A model generated the notes under the pieces. It was given only the letters and a program-made list of their open reading frames with translations. It was not told the DNA's origin and did not search any database. A DNA stretch of 36,879 nucleotides from Methanobrevibacter boviskoreani JH1 (lineage in GTDB: Archaea; Methanobacteriota; Methanobacteria; Methanobacteriales; Methanobacteriaceae). The first letter of the stretch is position 1; each line of letters begins with the position of its first letter. The stretch is from assembly GCF_000320505.1 (NCBI RefSeq), contig NZ_BAGX02000037.1:1-36879 (forward strand), read 5' to 3'. This document shows, one piece after another, positions 26,499 to 35,764 of the stretch. The translations under genes and the position numbers were made by a program.

Positions 26499-26957
26499 AT
26501 GAGTGATAATAAAACTGGAATCTTACTTCTTTCTCATGGAAGTAGATTGGATGATGGGGAAAGAGTTATAAACAACTATAAAGATTTTTATTTAAAAAAC
26601 AATCCTGATGCTAATGTTGAAGTTGGATTTATGGAGATTAGAAAACCAAGTATTCCTGAGGCATTTGAAAATTTAAAAGCAAAAGGGGATTTGGATAAGA
26701 TAATTGTTGTTCCTGTTTTTGTTGCAAATGGAGTACATACTAAGAGGGATATTCCAAAAATATTAGGTTTAAATGATTCTGATGAGGGGGATGAACATCA
26801 CCATCACCATCATTCTGATGAGGATGAGCATCATCACCATCACCACCATGATATAGAAAAGGTAGATTTTGATGGTGAAATTGTTTTAACAGATCCGTTA
26901 GGATTTGATGAGAGAATCTTAGATATTATTAATGATAGAATTGAAGATGCTTTATAA
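26499..26957 (+). CDS. cfbA: sirohydrochlorin nickelochelatase CfbA (short CbiX type) with His-rich loop
   Basis: A 152-residue single-domain chelatase of the small archaeal CbiX/CfbA family. It inserts nickel into sirohydrochlorin as the first committed step of coenzyme F430 synthesis and can also insert cobalt in related enzymes. Catalytic histidines are His13 in LLSHGS and His80 in NGVHTKRDIP. A loop at residues 100-117 holds HHHHHH, SDEDE and HHHHHHH; such stretches bind nickel in other nickel proteins and probably store or deliver the metal. Active enzyme is expected to be a homodimer. GTGAT precedes the ATG. A two-domain relative follows 555 bases downstream. Nickel specificity is inferred from the methanogen context. 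Confidence 0.9.
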   Translation: MSDNKTGILLLSHGSRLDDGERVINNYKDFYLKNNPDANVEVGFMEIRKPSIPEAFENLKAKGDLDKIIVVPVFVANGVHTKRDIPKILGLNDSDEGDEHHHHHHSDEDEHHHHHHHDIEKVDFDGEIVLTDPLGFDERILDIINDRIEDAL

Positions 26958-27512
26958 TTTTTAAGCATTATCCTTTAATATTCTATTTTATCTCTATTTT
27001 TTTTCTAAATGTTTGTTTGTCCTTTTTATTTTAAGTTATTAATTATTATATGGCTATAATTTTATCTTTCAATTATCTATTTTTCTTTGATTTTCTCATG
27101 ACTTTATGTTTTAAATTTACTTCCTTATTTTTACTTATTTTCCTTATGATTATTTTTTTTATACCTAATTTTTTTAATTTTTATAAAGCTTTTTTGATTA
27201 AAATTCTTTTTAATTTTCATTTTTTTATTATTTTTTCCCTTATTTTTTTAGTTTTAGTAATACTTTTAGGTTTCTATATCTAAAATAATATAATAAACTT
27301 TATTAACTATTATAATCTAATTTAATAGTATAATTATATTATTTAATAATTTTTATTATAATTTTATTACTTTTCATTTCATATTAATTTTTTTTCAATT
27401 GCTCTGGAATAGATAAGATGTTCTATTATTCCTTGGATGTTTAAGAATTAACCTCGGTTTTTTTTAATTGGAATAAAGTGTAATATGGATGATTAAAGAT
27501 TTTTGTGGTATT
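26958..27512. other. AT-rich gap between the two CfbA-like genes
   Basis: It contains a 77-codon plus-strand frame (27050-27283) made mostly of Phe, Leu and Ile with no ribosome site, judged to be composition noise. T-runs after cfbA suggest termination, so the second chelatase gene probably has its own promoter; ATGs at 27489 and 27513 both fit its frame. Confidence 0.5.
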
Positions 27513-28442
27513 ATGAGTGATGAAAGTAATGTTGCTGTTTTATTAATAAGTCATGGAAGTAGTCTCCCTTATGGGGAAGAAGTTTTTAATGAAATTTGTG
27601 AGAAATTCAAATCTCTATCTAAATTAGATGCAGAGGTAGGGTATATGAAGGTTTCACATCCTACATTAAAAGAGGCAGTAAGTAATTTAAAAGAACGTAA
27701 TCCTGGTCTTAAACGTATAATAGCTATTCCTGTATTTTTAGCTAATGGAATTCATACTAATATTGATATTCCAACAATTTTAGGTTTAAATCCTAAAGAG
27801 GTAGATCCTAGACAACCTGATGGTAATTATCCTAAAGGACATTATCTTTATGGACTTGAAGATATTGACTTTGATGGAGATTTAGAATTGCTTGATGCAA
27901 TTGGACCTAATCCTAAGTTATTGAAGATTATAAACAATCGTATTTCTAGTGGACTTAAAGAGTCAAAGTTAGATGATGATTCAAAAACAGGTGTTTTACT
28001 TGTCTCTCATGGTAGTAGATTAAATTATAATTATGAATTTATATCAAATTTATTTAATCAATTTAAAGAACAAACAGAATATCCTTGTGATTTTGGTTTC
28101 ATGGAGCTTGTAGAACCGAATATTCCTAGTTCCATTAATAATTTAACTAAAAATAATGATATTGACAGGCTTGTAGTTGTTCCGGTTTTTATTGCTCCAG
28201 GTGTTCACACAACAAGGGATATTCCTACAATATTGTCCTTAATTGATGGTGACGAATCAGAACATCACCACCATCACCATCATGATGGTGAAGGTCACAG
28301 TCATTCACATTCACATTCTCACAGTCATGGTCATGGTGATGAGAAGGTCGAATTTGATGGGGAAATATTATATCCAGACCCAATCGGTTCCGATGATATA
28401 TTAATTGAAATTTTATGGGATAAAGTTAAAGAAGTCTTGTAA
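27513..28442 (+). CDS. two-domain (fused tandem) CfbA/CbiX-type chelatase with His-rich tail loop
   Basis: A 309-residue protein made of two CbiX-like domains. Domain 1 (~7-155) carries His14 (LISHGS) and His81 (NGIHTNIDIP). Domain 2 (~160-309) carries His166 (LVSHGS) and His232 (PGVHTTRDIP). The spacing of each His pair (66-67 residues) matches the short CfbA at 26499. In long bacterial CbiX proteins the second domain usually lacks catalytic histidines, whereas here both sites look complete. Only domain 2 has the His-rich loop: a run of His, then alternating His-Ser and His-Gly, at the same position as in CfbA. It probably folds as a covalent version of the CfbA dimer and inserts nickel or cobalt. 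An in-frame ATG at 27489 is possible, but GTGGT at 27505-27509 and alignment with CfbA favour 27513. Confidence 0.85.
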   Translation: MSDESNVAVLLISHGSSLPYGEEVFNEICEKFKSLSKLDAEVGYMKVSHPTLKEAVSNLKERNPGLKRIIAIPVFLANGIHTNIDIPTILGLNPKEVDPRQPDGNYPKGHYLYGLEDIDFDGDLELLDAIGPNPKLLKIINNRISSGLKESKLDDDSKTGVLLVSHGSRLNYNYEFISNLFNQFKEQTEYPCDFGFMELVEPNIPSSINNLTKNNDIDRLVVVPVFIAPGVHTTRDIPTILSLIDGDESEHHHHHHHDGEGHSHSHSHSHSHGHGDEKVEFDGEILYPDPIGSDDILIEILWDKVKEVL

Positions 28443-28633
28443 AATTCTTTTAAAGATTTTATCTTTCTATTTTTTTTCATTGTAAAAATATTTTAGTTTA
28501 AATTTTTATTTAACTTGAATTTATTTCTTTTTCTTTAATCAGTTATTTATTTTCAGTGAACTGTTTTAAATCTTGTAAAATTTTTAAATCAGATTTTAAA
28601 AAAGATTTATATTATATTCAATTACTAATATTT

Positions 28634-29095
28634 ATGAAATTTAGATTGTTTTCAGATAATATTGGCGTAATTTCTATTGATTTTCTATTTTCATATGCAG
28701 TTTTAATACTTATTACTGCAGTTTTATTGTCATTTGCATATTCGAATTTGGGAAATATTAATTCTGAAGAGCAGAATCTTGAGGAACGTTTGATATTGGA
28801 TTCTTTATCGGATTCTATTAATTCTGTAAGTTTAAATAAGGTAGGTTATTCAAGGAAAATAAGTTTAAAGGGGGATGTTCAGGGATATCCTTACACTGTA
28901 CAGGTATATAATAATCATTTAATATTATATGATAAATTCAATTCTCTGGAATCAATAATTATTCCAGTAAATATTAAAACTTTCACTGGAACAACCGCAT
29001 ATAGTTTTAGACTAGACTCTGGATCTACTTATCTTTTAACTAATGTTGAAGAGGGAAACAGTACCTATGTTAGATTTAGAAAACTTAAATCCTAG
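28634..29095 (+). CDS. class III signal peptide (pilin-like) protein
   Basis: A 153-residue protein with a short charged N-terminus, then DNIGVISIDFLFSYAVLILI, one hydrophobic helix and a mainly beta soluble domain. The arrangement resembles archaeal class III signal peptides, where a prepilin-type peptidase cuts before a Q-x-S-x-E segment preceding a long helix; here the +1 Gln is Val and the +5 Glu is Asp, so it is a divergent member. Proteins of this kind form pili or pilus-like surface structures. A GTG at 28556 is in frame but would add 26 residues without homology to the pattern. The ATG at 28634 lacks a clear ribosome site, leaving the start unsure. Its end overlaps the start of the next gene by 29 bases, so the two are translated together. 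Confidence 0.65.
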   Translation: MKFRLFSDNIGVISIDFLFSYAVLILITAVLLSFAYSNLGNINSEEQNLEERLILDSLSDSINSVSLNKVGYSRKISLKGDVQGYPYTVQVYNNHLILYDKFNSLESIIIPVNIKTFTGTTAYSFRLDSGSTYLLTNVEEGNSTYVRFRKLKS

Positions 29096-29594
29096 ATTCT
29101 CAGATTCATATGGACAATTATCTGTGGAATATGTTTTTATTTTAGTTATTTCTATGATTGTCATATTCTCTACTTATTCCATTATAATAAATGAGAATGA
29201 AATTAATGTAGCTATGGAAGCAGCAAAAAGTGGAGCTAATGAAGGGGCATTAGTTGATGGTATGGCTGTCTATACTAATAATGAGTATTATACGGTTTAC
29301 TCGGATAAAAAACTAACTCATACAAAATACATTCAAATAGTAAATATCAGCTATTCGTATAATGGTTTCAATCCTCAGTTACAAAGACCTGAAATAGATA
29401 TTCAGGTAACTGCATTGTCAAATACTGATTTAACTAACGAGGAAAAATCAAGATTATCTCAAAAAATCAATACACGTATAAGACGCTCTATAATATATAC
29501 ATTCAATACCTTGAATTATACTAGCGCTCCTAGTTATGATACCTGTTACTCTGATAATTATTGTTTTCTAACTAAGGATGTAATATGGGTTTAA
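29067..29594 (+). CDS. class III signal peptide (pilin-like) protein
   Basis: A 175-residue protein with a canonical archaeal class III signal: a polar leader ending SDSYG, then QLSVEYVFILVISMIVIFS, a single hydrophobic helix. The prepilin-type peptidase (EppA-like) is expected to cut between Gly16 and Gln17, and Glu21 is the conserved +5 residue. The rest is a soluble domain rich in Asn, Thr, Tyr and Ile, with two Cys near the end (DTCYSDNYCF) that could form a disulfide. A longer in-frame start at 29043 exists; the ATG at 29067 is preceded by GAGGG, with a slightly long spacer. It overlaps the previous pilin-like gene. No assembly ATPase or membrane platform gene is nearby. A ~290-base T-rich stretch without genes separates it from the convergent gene downstream. 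Confidence 0.8.
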   Translation: MLDLENLNPRFSDSYGQLSVEYVFILVISMIVIFSTYSIIINENEINVAMEAAKSGANEGALVDGMAVYTNNEYYTVYSDKKLTHTKYIQIVNISYSYNGFNPQLQRPEIDIQVTALSNTDLTNEEKSRLSQKINTRIRRSIIYTFNTLNYTSAPSYDTCYSDNYCFLTKDVIWV

Positions 29595-29887
29595 TTTCGA
29601 GCTTTTTTATAATATGGTAAATTGATTGTTAAAAATAAGTATTTTTTCATATTCTTTTTATTTAGGTTTTTTTAATAAATGGATTGGATTATTATATTTA
29701 ATTCATTTAGATTAAATAGGGTTTTTTTTAATCTTTTTATGTTTTTTATAGAAGAATAGATTGAATTATTTTATATTTAATTTATTAAAAAATAAAATTA
29801 ATCTTTTTATTTTAAAAATAGGGTTTATATTTGATTCATTTAAAAAAAATAAATCATTAAATTTTAGTAAATAAAAATCAAGATAAT

Positions 29888-30904
29888 TTATATATAATAT
29901 AAATGATCTTTTAATATTAATATATGTTCTAATGATTCGTTTCCTGTCATTATAGGCATATATATCGCTACTAAAATTCCGATTATACCAAATATTATAC
30001 CAATACCCCATATCATTTTAACAGCAGTTTCCTCTTTAATAGGACGTTTTAAAACTAATCTAATCAATGATTTGAATCCTTTTTTAGGTCTTACCAATTC
30101 CTCATTTTCATTTATCTGGGTTGGTTTTTGTTCGGATCTATTCATGAATCCTGCACTGTAAAATTTAAGACATGCGTCAATAATATTTGGTAACATAATA
30201 ATGAATGCTACAAGTTTTATTCTTCCAATTAATGCAATGGCAGCTATTGTTGCACCAATAATGAGGGTTCCAGTATCTCCTGGAAATACTTTTGCAGGTG
30301 GTTTATTGAAGTGTAAGAATGCTATAAGAGCTCCAAGTAAACTCATACTTAAGATAGTTACGTCGTATTTTCCAAGAATTATACATGCTATTGTAAGTGA
30401 GGTCATGGATATAATACCAAGACCAGACTCCATTCCATTTAATCCGGCAAGCATATTTGTAAGGTTACTTGCTATAGATACAATAATAGGTATTGCAATG
30501 AGATATAAAATTCCAACTCCTGGAGGTGCAATCCAAATAAGTGGTAGGCCTGCTAAAAATAACAGTACTAATTTTTCCATAGATTTTAATGCTAGAATAT
30601 CGTCCACCATTCCGATCATACCAACGAGAAGTATAACAACTAGAACAACAGATAATTCAAATGTTAAATCCGGATGTAATAAAATTCCTACAAAAATACC
30701 TAAAATAAAACCAAATAATATTCCAAGTCCACCCATCTCTGCAACTAAAGGTTTCGTACTTTTATGTATGTCTTTACCTACAATATTAGCTTTTTTAAGT
30801 CTTTTAATTAAATGCGGCATCATCCATCTGGTTAATATTAAAGAAACTAAACCACAAATAATCGCAACAGCAGTTAGTGGAATTCTTGCCGTTATAATAT
30901 TCAT
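29888..30904 (-). CDS. MraY/WecA/AglH-type glycosyl-1-phosphate transferase
   Basis: A 338-residue membrane protein with about ten helices. It belongs to the GT4/MraY family, which transfers a sugar 1-phosphate from a UDP-sugar to a polyprenyl phosphate. Diagnostic blocks: DIHKSTKPLVAEMGGLGIL (near residue 45), GMVDDILALKSMEK with the paired Asp residues, NMLAGLNGMESGLGI, and KPPAKVFPGDTGTL. In Methanobacteriales such enzymes act either in pseudomurein precursor synthesis or in N-glycan assembly (AglH-like, UDP-GlcNAc); the sequence alone does not decide. The C-terminal third contains a polar loop (RSEQKPTQINENEELVRP) before the last two helices. GGTGAA lies seven bases before the ATG. It is convergent with the pilin-like genes and divergent from the adhesin, and is probably monocistronic. 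Confidence 0.85.
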   Translation of the reverse strand: MNIITARIPLTAVAIICGLVSLILTRWMMPHLIKRLKKANIVGKDIHKSTKPLVAEMGGLGILFGFILGIFVGILLHPDLTFELSVVLVVILLVGMIGMVDDILALKSMEKLVLLFLAGLPLIWIAPPGVGILYLIAIPIIVSIASNLTNMLAGLNGMESGLGIISMTSLTIACIILGKYDVTILSMSLLGALIAFLHFNKPPAKVFPGDTGTLIIGATIAAIALIGRIKLVAFIIMLPNIIDACLKFYSAGFMNRSEQKPTQINENEELVRPKKGFKSLIRLVLKRPIKEETAVKMIWGIGIIFGIIGILVAIYMPIMTGNESLEHILILKDHLYYI

Positions 30905-31588
30905 TTATTTTTTCACCTTTAATGATTATAAGATAACTCCTTTTTTTAATATATATTATTATATGATAATTAATATTTTTATTGATTAAGTATTCGATTT
31001 CCTATTTGACTTTATTATTTTTTTTAAACGTTATAAGATTTTAAAAAGTAAAAATAGGGTATTTCTCTTAAATTTTTGATTTAATATGAAAATTCTCTCT
31101 ATTTATATATTAAATGGTTTTAAAATTGATTTTAAAATTAATTGTCCAAAAACTGTATTATTATTAAATTTTAATGGTTTCAATTTCAATAATCTATTGA
31201 ATTAAGAAAATTATTTGTTTTAAACTTATGTATTTTTTAACATTCGATAATTTGAATATGTATTAATTTCTATTATATTTTATTCTACTAATGATTTAAT
31301 TTTATTTTTTCGGGTTTTTTTAGGTATTTAATCTTTTTTAATAGATTCTAACTATAATTAACTAGTTTTTTTAAATTATTAAATTTTTAATTTCTTTCTC
31401 GTAAAATAAAATCGATATGTATTTATATAATGTTTTTTTAATTTATTTATATAGAAATTAATATTTTAAGAATTTAATTTGTATAATTTTTTAATTAGTT
31501 TTTATATTCTGTATAAAGATTTTTATCAAAGTTATTCAGTTAATTAAAATATTATTTTTTATTATATACAATTAAAAGTTGATTTTAT
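30905..31588. other. long divergent intergenic region upstream of the adhesin-like gene
   Basis: About 680 bases without a coding frame, as is common before large Methanobrevibacter adhesin genes. TATA-like ATTTATATAATG at 31429-31440 is one candidate promoter, which would give a leader of ~125 bases. Other TATA-like sites are frequent in this AT-rich DNA. No palindromic operator was found. Confidence 0.45.
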
Positions 31589-34500
31589 ATGAAAATTCAA
31601 AGAAATAAGATTTATCTTTTATTATTGTTTTTTTCAATAATGATTATATCTGTTTCAGCAGTTTCTGCAGGGGATATTAATGATAATTCTACTGTAGATT
31701 CTCAAATTAGTGATAATTCTGAGACTAATCTTTCTGTTTCTGGTTCTACTAATAATTCGGAGGATATTCTTGATCAATCTCGAAATATTTCAGATGATTT
31801 GGGAGTAACTGATAACGATTCAGATAGTCAATATTCAAAAACAGTATACTTTGATTCAAATGTTTTGGATGATACTGGTGATGGAACTATTAACAGTCCA
31901 TATAAAACAATAACCAGTACTAGAATTAATGGAAACTTAGCTATTATTACAAATGGTAATTATGTTATTTCAGGTAATTTTTACTTAACATCTCCTACAA
32001 AAATAGTTGGTTCAGCTACTTTGGATACAATCTTAAAGTTTTCAGGTAATACTGTTAGATCAGATAATTATTTAAAACTTGTAAATTTAACTGTATCTAA
32101 TGTAAATTTCTATAATCGTGGTGAATTCTTTGCATATAATGTTCTTTTTGCAAATACTACAGATTATAGTGATAACAATTTTGGTGGGGTAATCTATTCC
32201 ATTGGTGATGTAGGTATATACAATTCTACTTTCCTTTCATTAGGCTCAGAATATGGTGGAGCTATTTACCAAACATTAGGAAATCTTGAGATTGTAAATT
32301 CAACATTTATTAATATCTCCTCTTCCAACTTTGGAGGAGCAATTGCAATAAATGCCTCAAATTTAAAAATTTCCAATTCTCAATTTAATAATGTAGTAAG
32401 TACCGGTGATGCTGGTGCTGCTATTTACTCCACATGTTCTAATATTGTCATTGATCAAACTAGTTTTACAAATTGTAGCTCAACTTTTGGTACAATTTGT
32501 CAACTTGAAGGTAATCTTAATATTTCTAATTCAAACTTCACAAATAACTCTGCTAAATATTATGGTGGAGCTATTTACGATATGTATGGTCCTATAGATG
32601 TTACAAATTGTAGATTCTTTTATAATACTGCATTAAATGGTGGTGCTATATCTATAGATAATACTACTGCATCAATTAAAAATTCAAAATTCAAGAATAA
32701 TAATGCGACTTACTATGGTGGCGCAATATATGCATGTATAGTCAAGGAATTTATTAGTTCTAATAATGAATTTGAAGATAATTATGCATTAGTAAACAAT
32801 ACTATCTATAATATTACTGAAGTTCCTATGTATTATGGTAATCAGAATTATACTATAATTGTAATGGATAATACTACAATAAATGGTTCATTACCATCAA
32901 AATTTGATTTAAGGGATTATGGTTATGTAACTCCTATTAAAGATCAGGCTTATGGTGGAAATTGTTGGGCATTTGCAATATTATCTGCTTTAGAATCAAA
33001 TATTCTTAAAGCTAATGGTCAAACTTATGATTTTTCTGAGGAAAATATGAAAAATCTTATGGCTTATTATTCTGATTATGGATGGATATATTATGGAATT
33101 AAAGTTACACCAAATGATGGTGGAATAGATAATATGGCTATCGGATACCTTGTAAGTTGGTTAGGTCCAATATCTGAGGATTTAGATCCTTATGATGATT
33201 ACAGTGGTATTTCTGCAGCATTAAATTCAAGTTTAGTCCATGTTCAAAATGTATACTTTATTCCTGCAAGAGAAAACTATTTGGATAATGATAAGATTAA
33301 AAGTGCTATTGTAAATTATGGTGTAGTTTCAACTTCAATGTATTATAGTTCCTATTATTTAACTGGTAATTCATATTATTACTCAGGTACTCCAGGCTCT
33401 AACCATGCAGTTTCTATTGTTGGTTGGGATGACAATTATTCTGCAAGTAATTTCGGATATTATTCCCATCCTGCTGGTAATGGTGCATGGATAGTTAAAA
33501 ATAGTTGGGGTGAATCCTGGGGAGATGACGGTTACTTCTATGTTTCATATTATGATACTGCATTTGCCAGAGTAGGAACTCAGGATACCTATGTATTTAT
33601 CTTAAATGATACAGCTAGATATAATAAGATCTATCAATATGATATGAGTGGTTATACAGACTGGTTTGTAACTTCAAGATCTTCAATCTGGTATGAGAAT
33701 ATATTCAAGGCTGTAGGTAATGATACATTAGCAGCATTTTCCACATACTTTGAAAATGCAGACACTAACTATGAAGTTTATGTATTAGTTAATAATCAAA
33801 CAGTTTCCAGTCAATCAGGTACTGTTTCTGTTCCAGGATATTCAACTATTCACTTAGATAATCCTGTAATGCTTCATGAAGGGGACAATTTTACAATAAG
33901 AATTAAACTATCTGGAAGTGGAAATGTTAACTTTCCTATTATTGAAAATTCTACTGTAAGAGTAAACCTTAAGGAAAATGTTTCATACTTTAGTTTTGAT
34001 GGCTCTAATTGGGTTGATTTATCAACTTATGTCAATAGTGGTGATAGTTCTACAGACGGCCATTATTATTCAGGTCAAACAGCATGTATTAAAGCATTTA
34101 CAGTTGGAAATCTTAAATCCACTGTCATTGCCAATGATGTTCTAATGAACTATAATGATGGTACAAAATTAGCCATTCAAGTTTTAGATGAGAATAATCG
34201 GCCACTTGCAAATAATTATGTTGATATTTCCATGGATGATATAAATTATTACAGGTTAACTGATTCCAATGGTTATGTTTATTTTGATTTAAATCAAAAT
34301 CCTGGAATTTATTCTGTAAATATTAGATTTAACGGTAATCTTGATTACAGTCCCAGTATTAAGAATGTTACTGTATCTATTAGGCCTAAAATTAATATAA
34401 ATGCTAGTTCAGTTGTTAAATATTATGGAGATGATAGTAATCTTATAATTAGTTTAACTTATGAGAATGGCACTCCTGTTACTAGTCAGGAAGTATTAGT

Positions 34501-35764
34501 TAATATTAGTTCTAATCATTATACTCTTATAACTAATGAATATGGAATTGCTGTTTTAAATATTACAGATAAAATCGGTAGTTATAATGCATTAATATAC
34601 TTGGATAATCAGTCAACTTATTACTATTATGATAATCCTGTAAATGTTACAATTGAAGTATTAGTAAATCCAGTTAATCTTGAGGTTTCTGATTTAGTTA
34701 AATATTATAAAGACTCTTCTAGTTTAATCATTACTTTAACAGATAAGGATGGAAAACCTGTATCTGGTGAAAATATATATCTTACTATTAATGGTACAAA
34801 TTATATTGTTGTAAGTAATGAAAATGGCACTGCTTTATTAAATCTTAATAATACTCCAGGTAATTATGTTGGAACTGTATATATTAATAATAGTAATTAC
34901 TATGCAAATCCAGTTAATTTTAGTCTAATGGTTTTAAAAGGTAAAGTTGCAATTAATGAATCTGATCTTGTAATGTCATATAAAGATGGTTCCAGATTTG
35001 GAGCTACTTTCTTAGATAATGAAGGTAATCCCTTATCTAATTTAGGTGTTGTCTTTGAGGTCTGTGGTAAAAATTATACTAGAACTACAGATGATGACGG
35101 TTATGCAAGTTTGGCTATTAATTTAAATGTAGGTAATTATACTGTGAATACATTTGTTAATGATGGTTATTTTGAATTTATCTCAGCATCAAATAATGTT
35201 GTTGTAAATAAAAGAGATATTATCTTTGAAAATGTATCTAATAATTTAGTAATGTATTATAAGGATGGTTCAAAATTACAAGTACGTTTATTAGATCAGG
35301 ATGGTAATCCCGCTTCAAATGTAAATATTACTTTTGAAATTAGTGGTAAGAAATATTATAGAATCACTGATTCTAATGGATTTGCTAGTTTAAACATTAA
35401 TCTTAATGTAGGAAAATATGCCTTTAAAATTTATCTTCCTTCTAAATCTTATAATGCTCGGACTATAACAAGTACAGTTACAGTTAAAAAGATGCCTGCT
35501 AAAATAAATCTTATTGGTACTAATATTAAAAAAGGAAATTATCTTAACGTGAGAATTTTAGATAGGAACAATAAACCTATTTCTCAAGTTAAGGTTGCAA
35601 TAAAGATTAGTGGTAAAACCTATTATAAAGTAACTGATTCCAATGGTTATGCTAAATTGAAGATCAATCTTTCACCAAAATATTACTCTACTAATATTTC
35701 AATAGTTGATGCTAGAAACTTCCAATCAAGTAGTTTGACTAATACTGTTAAAGTTAATAGATAA
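31589..35764 (+). CDS. secreted adhesin-like protein with internal papain-type cysteine protease domain
   Basis: A 1391-residue surface protein. A signal peptide (KIYLLLLFFSIMIISVSAVSAG) is followed by a Ser/Asn/Asp-rich linker. Residues ~110-430 form parallel beta-helix repeats of the GGAIY type, seen in adhesin-like proteins. Residues ~435-655 form a C1 (papain) peptidase with a full catalytic set: Gln453, Cys459 (GGNCWAF), His606 (SNHAVSIVGW) and Asn638 (VKNSWGESW). A beta-rich lectin-like domain follows (~670-840). The C-terminal part (844-1391) is six Ig-like repeats of ~90 residues, each with variants of KYYKDGSKL..LLDxxGNPxSNxxV..TDSNGYAxLxIN. No sorting motif or terminal helix is visible, so retention would rely on wall binding. 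Many N-x-S/T sites suggest glycosylation. Substrates are unknown; attachment to, or processing of, host or bacterial surface proteins is plausible. Confidence 0.9.
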   Translation: MKIQRNKIYLLLLFFSIMIISVSAVSAGDINDNSTVDSQISDNSETNLSVSGSTNNSEDILDQSRNISDDLGVTDNDSDSQYSKTVYFDSNVLDDTGDGTINSPYKTITSTRINGNLAIITNGNYVISGNFYLTSPTKIVGSATLDTILKFSGNTVRSDNYLKLVNLTVSNVNFYNRGEFFAYNVLFANTTDYSDNNFGGVIYSIGDVGIYNSTFLSLGSEYGGAIYQTLGNLEIVNSTFINISSSNFGGAIAINASNLKISNSQFNNVVSTGDAGAAIYSTCSNIVIDQTSFTNCSSTFGTICQLEGNLNISNSNFTNNSAKYYGGAIYDMYGPIDVTNCRFFYNTALNGGAISIDNTTASIKNSKFKNNNATYYGGAIYACIVKEFISSNNEFEDNYALVNNTIYNITEVPMYYGNQNYTIIVMDNTTINGSLPSKFDLRDYGYVTPIKDQAYGGNCWAFAILSALESNILKANGQTYDFSEENMKNLMAYYSDYGWIYYGIKVTPNDGGIDNMAIGYLVSWLGPISEDLDPYDDYSGISAALNSSLVHVQNVYFIPARENYLDNDKIKSAIVNYGVVSTSMYYSSYYLTGNSYYYSGTPGSNHAVSIVGWDDNYSASNFGYYSHPAGNGAWIVKNSWGESWGDDGYFYVSYYDTAFARVGTQDTYVFILNDTARYNKIYQYDMSGYTDWFVTSRSSIWYENIFKAVGNDTLAAFSTYFENADTNYEVYVLVNNQTVSSQSGTVSVPGYSTIHLDNPVMLHEGDNFTIRIKLSGSGNVNFPIIENSTVRVNLKENVSYFSFDGSNWVDLSTYVNSGDSSTDGHYYSGQTACIKAFTVGNLKSTVIANDVLMNYNDGTKLAIQVLDENNRPLANNYVDISMDDINYYRLTDSNGYVYFDLNQNPGIYSVNIRFNGNLDYSPSIKNVTVSIRPKININASSVVKYYGDDSNLIISLTYENGTPVTSQEVLVNISSNHYTLITNEYGIAVLNITDKIGSYNALIYLDNQSTYYYYDNPVNVTIEVLVNPVNLEVSDLVKYYKDSSSLIITLTDKDGKPVSGENIYLTINGTNYIVVSNENGTALLNLNNTPGNYVGTVYINNSNYYANPVNFSLMVLKGKVAINESDLVMSYKDGSRFGATFLDNEGNPLSNLGVVFEVCGKNYTRTTDDDGYASLAINLNVGNYTVNTFVNDGYFEFISASNNVVVNKRDIIFENVSNNLVMYYKDGSKLQVRLLDQDGNPASNVNITFEISGKKYYRITDSNGFASLNINLNVGKYAFKIYLPSKSYNARTITSTVTVKKMPAKINLIGTNIKKGNYLNVRILDRNNKPISQVKVAIKISGKTYYKVTDSNGYAKLKINLSPKYYSTNISIVDARNFQSSSLTNTVKVNR

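Noticed and set aside
27050-27283. 77-codon plus-strand frame, Phe/Leu/Ile-rich, between the two CfbA-like genes
   Set aside because: No ribosome-binding site, composition explained by T-rich DNA, no charged-residue pattern of a real membrane protein and no recognisable family.
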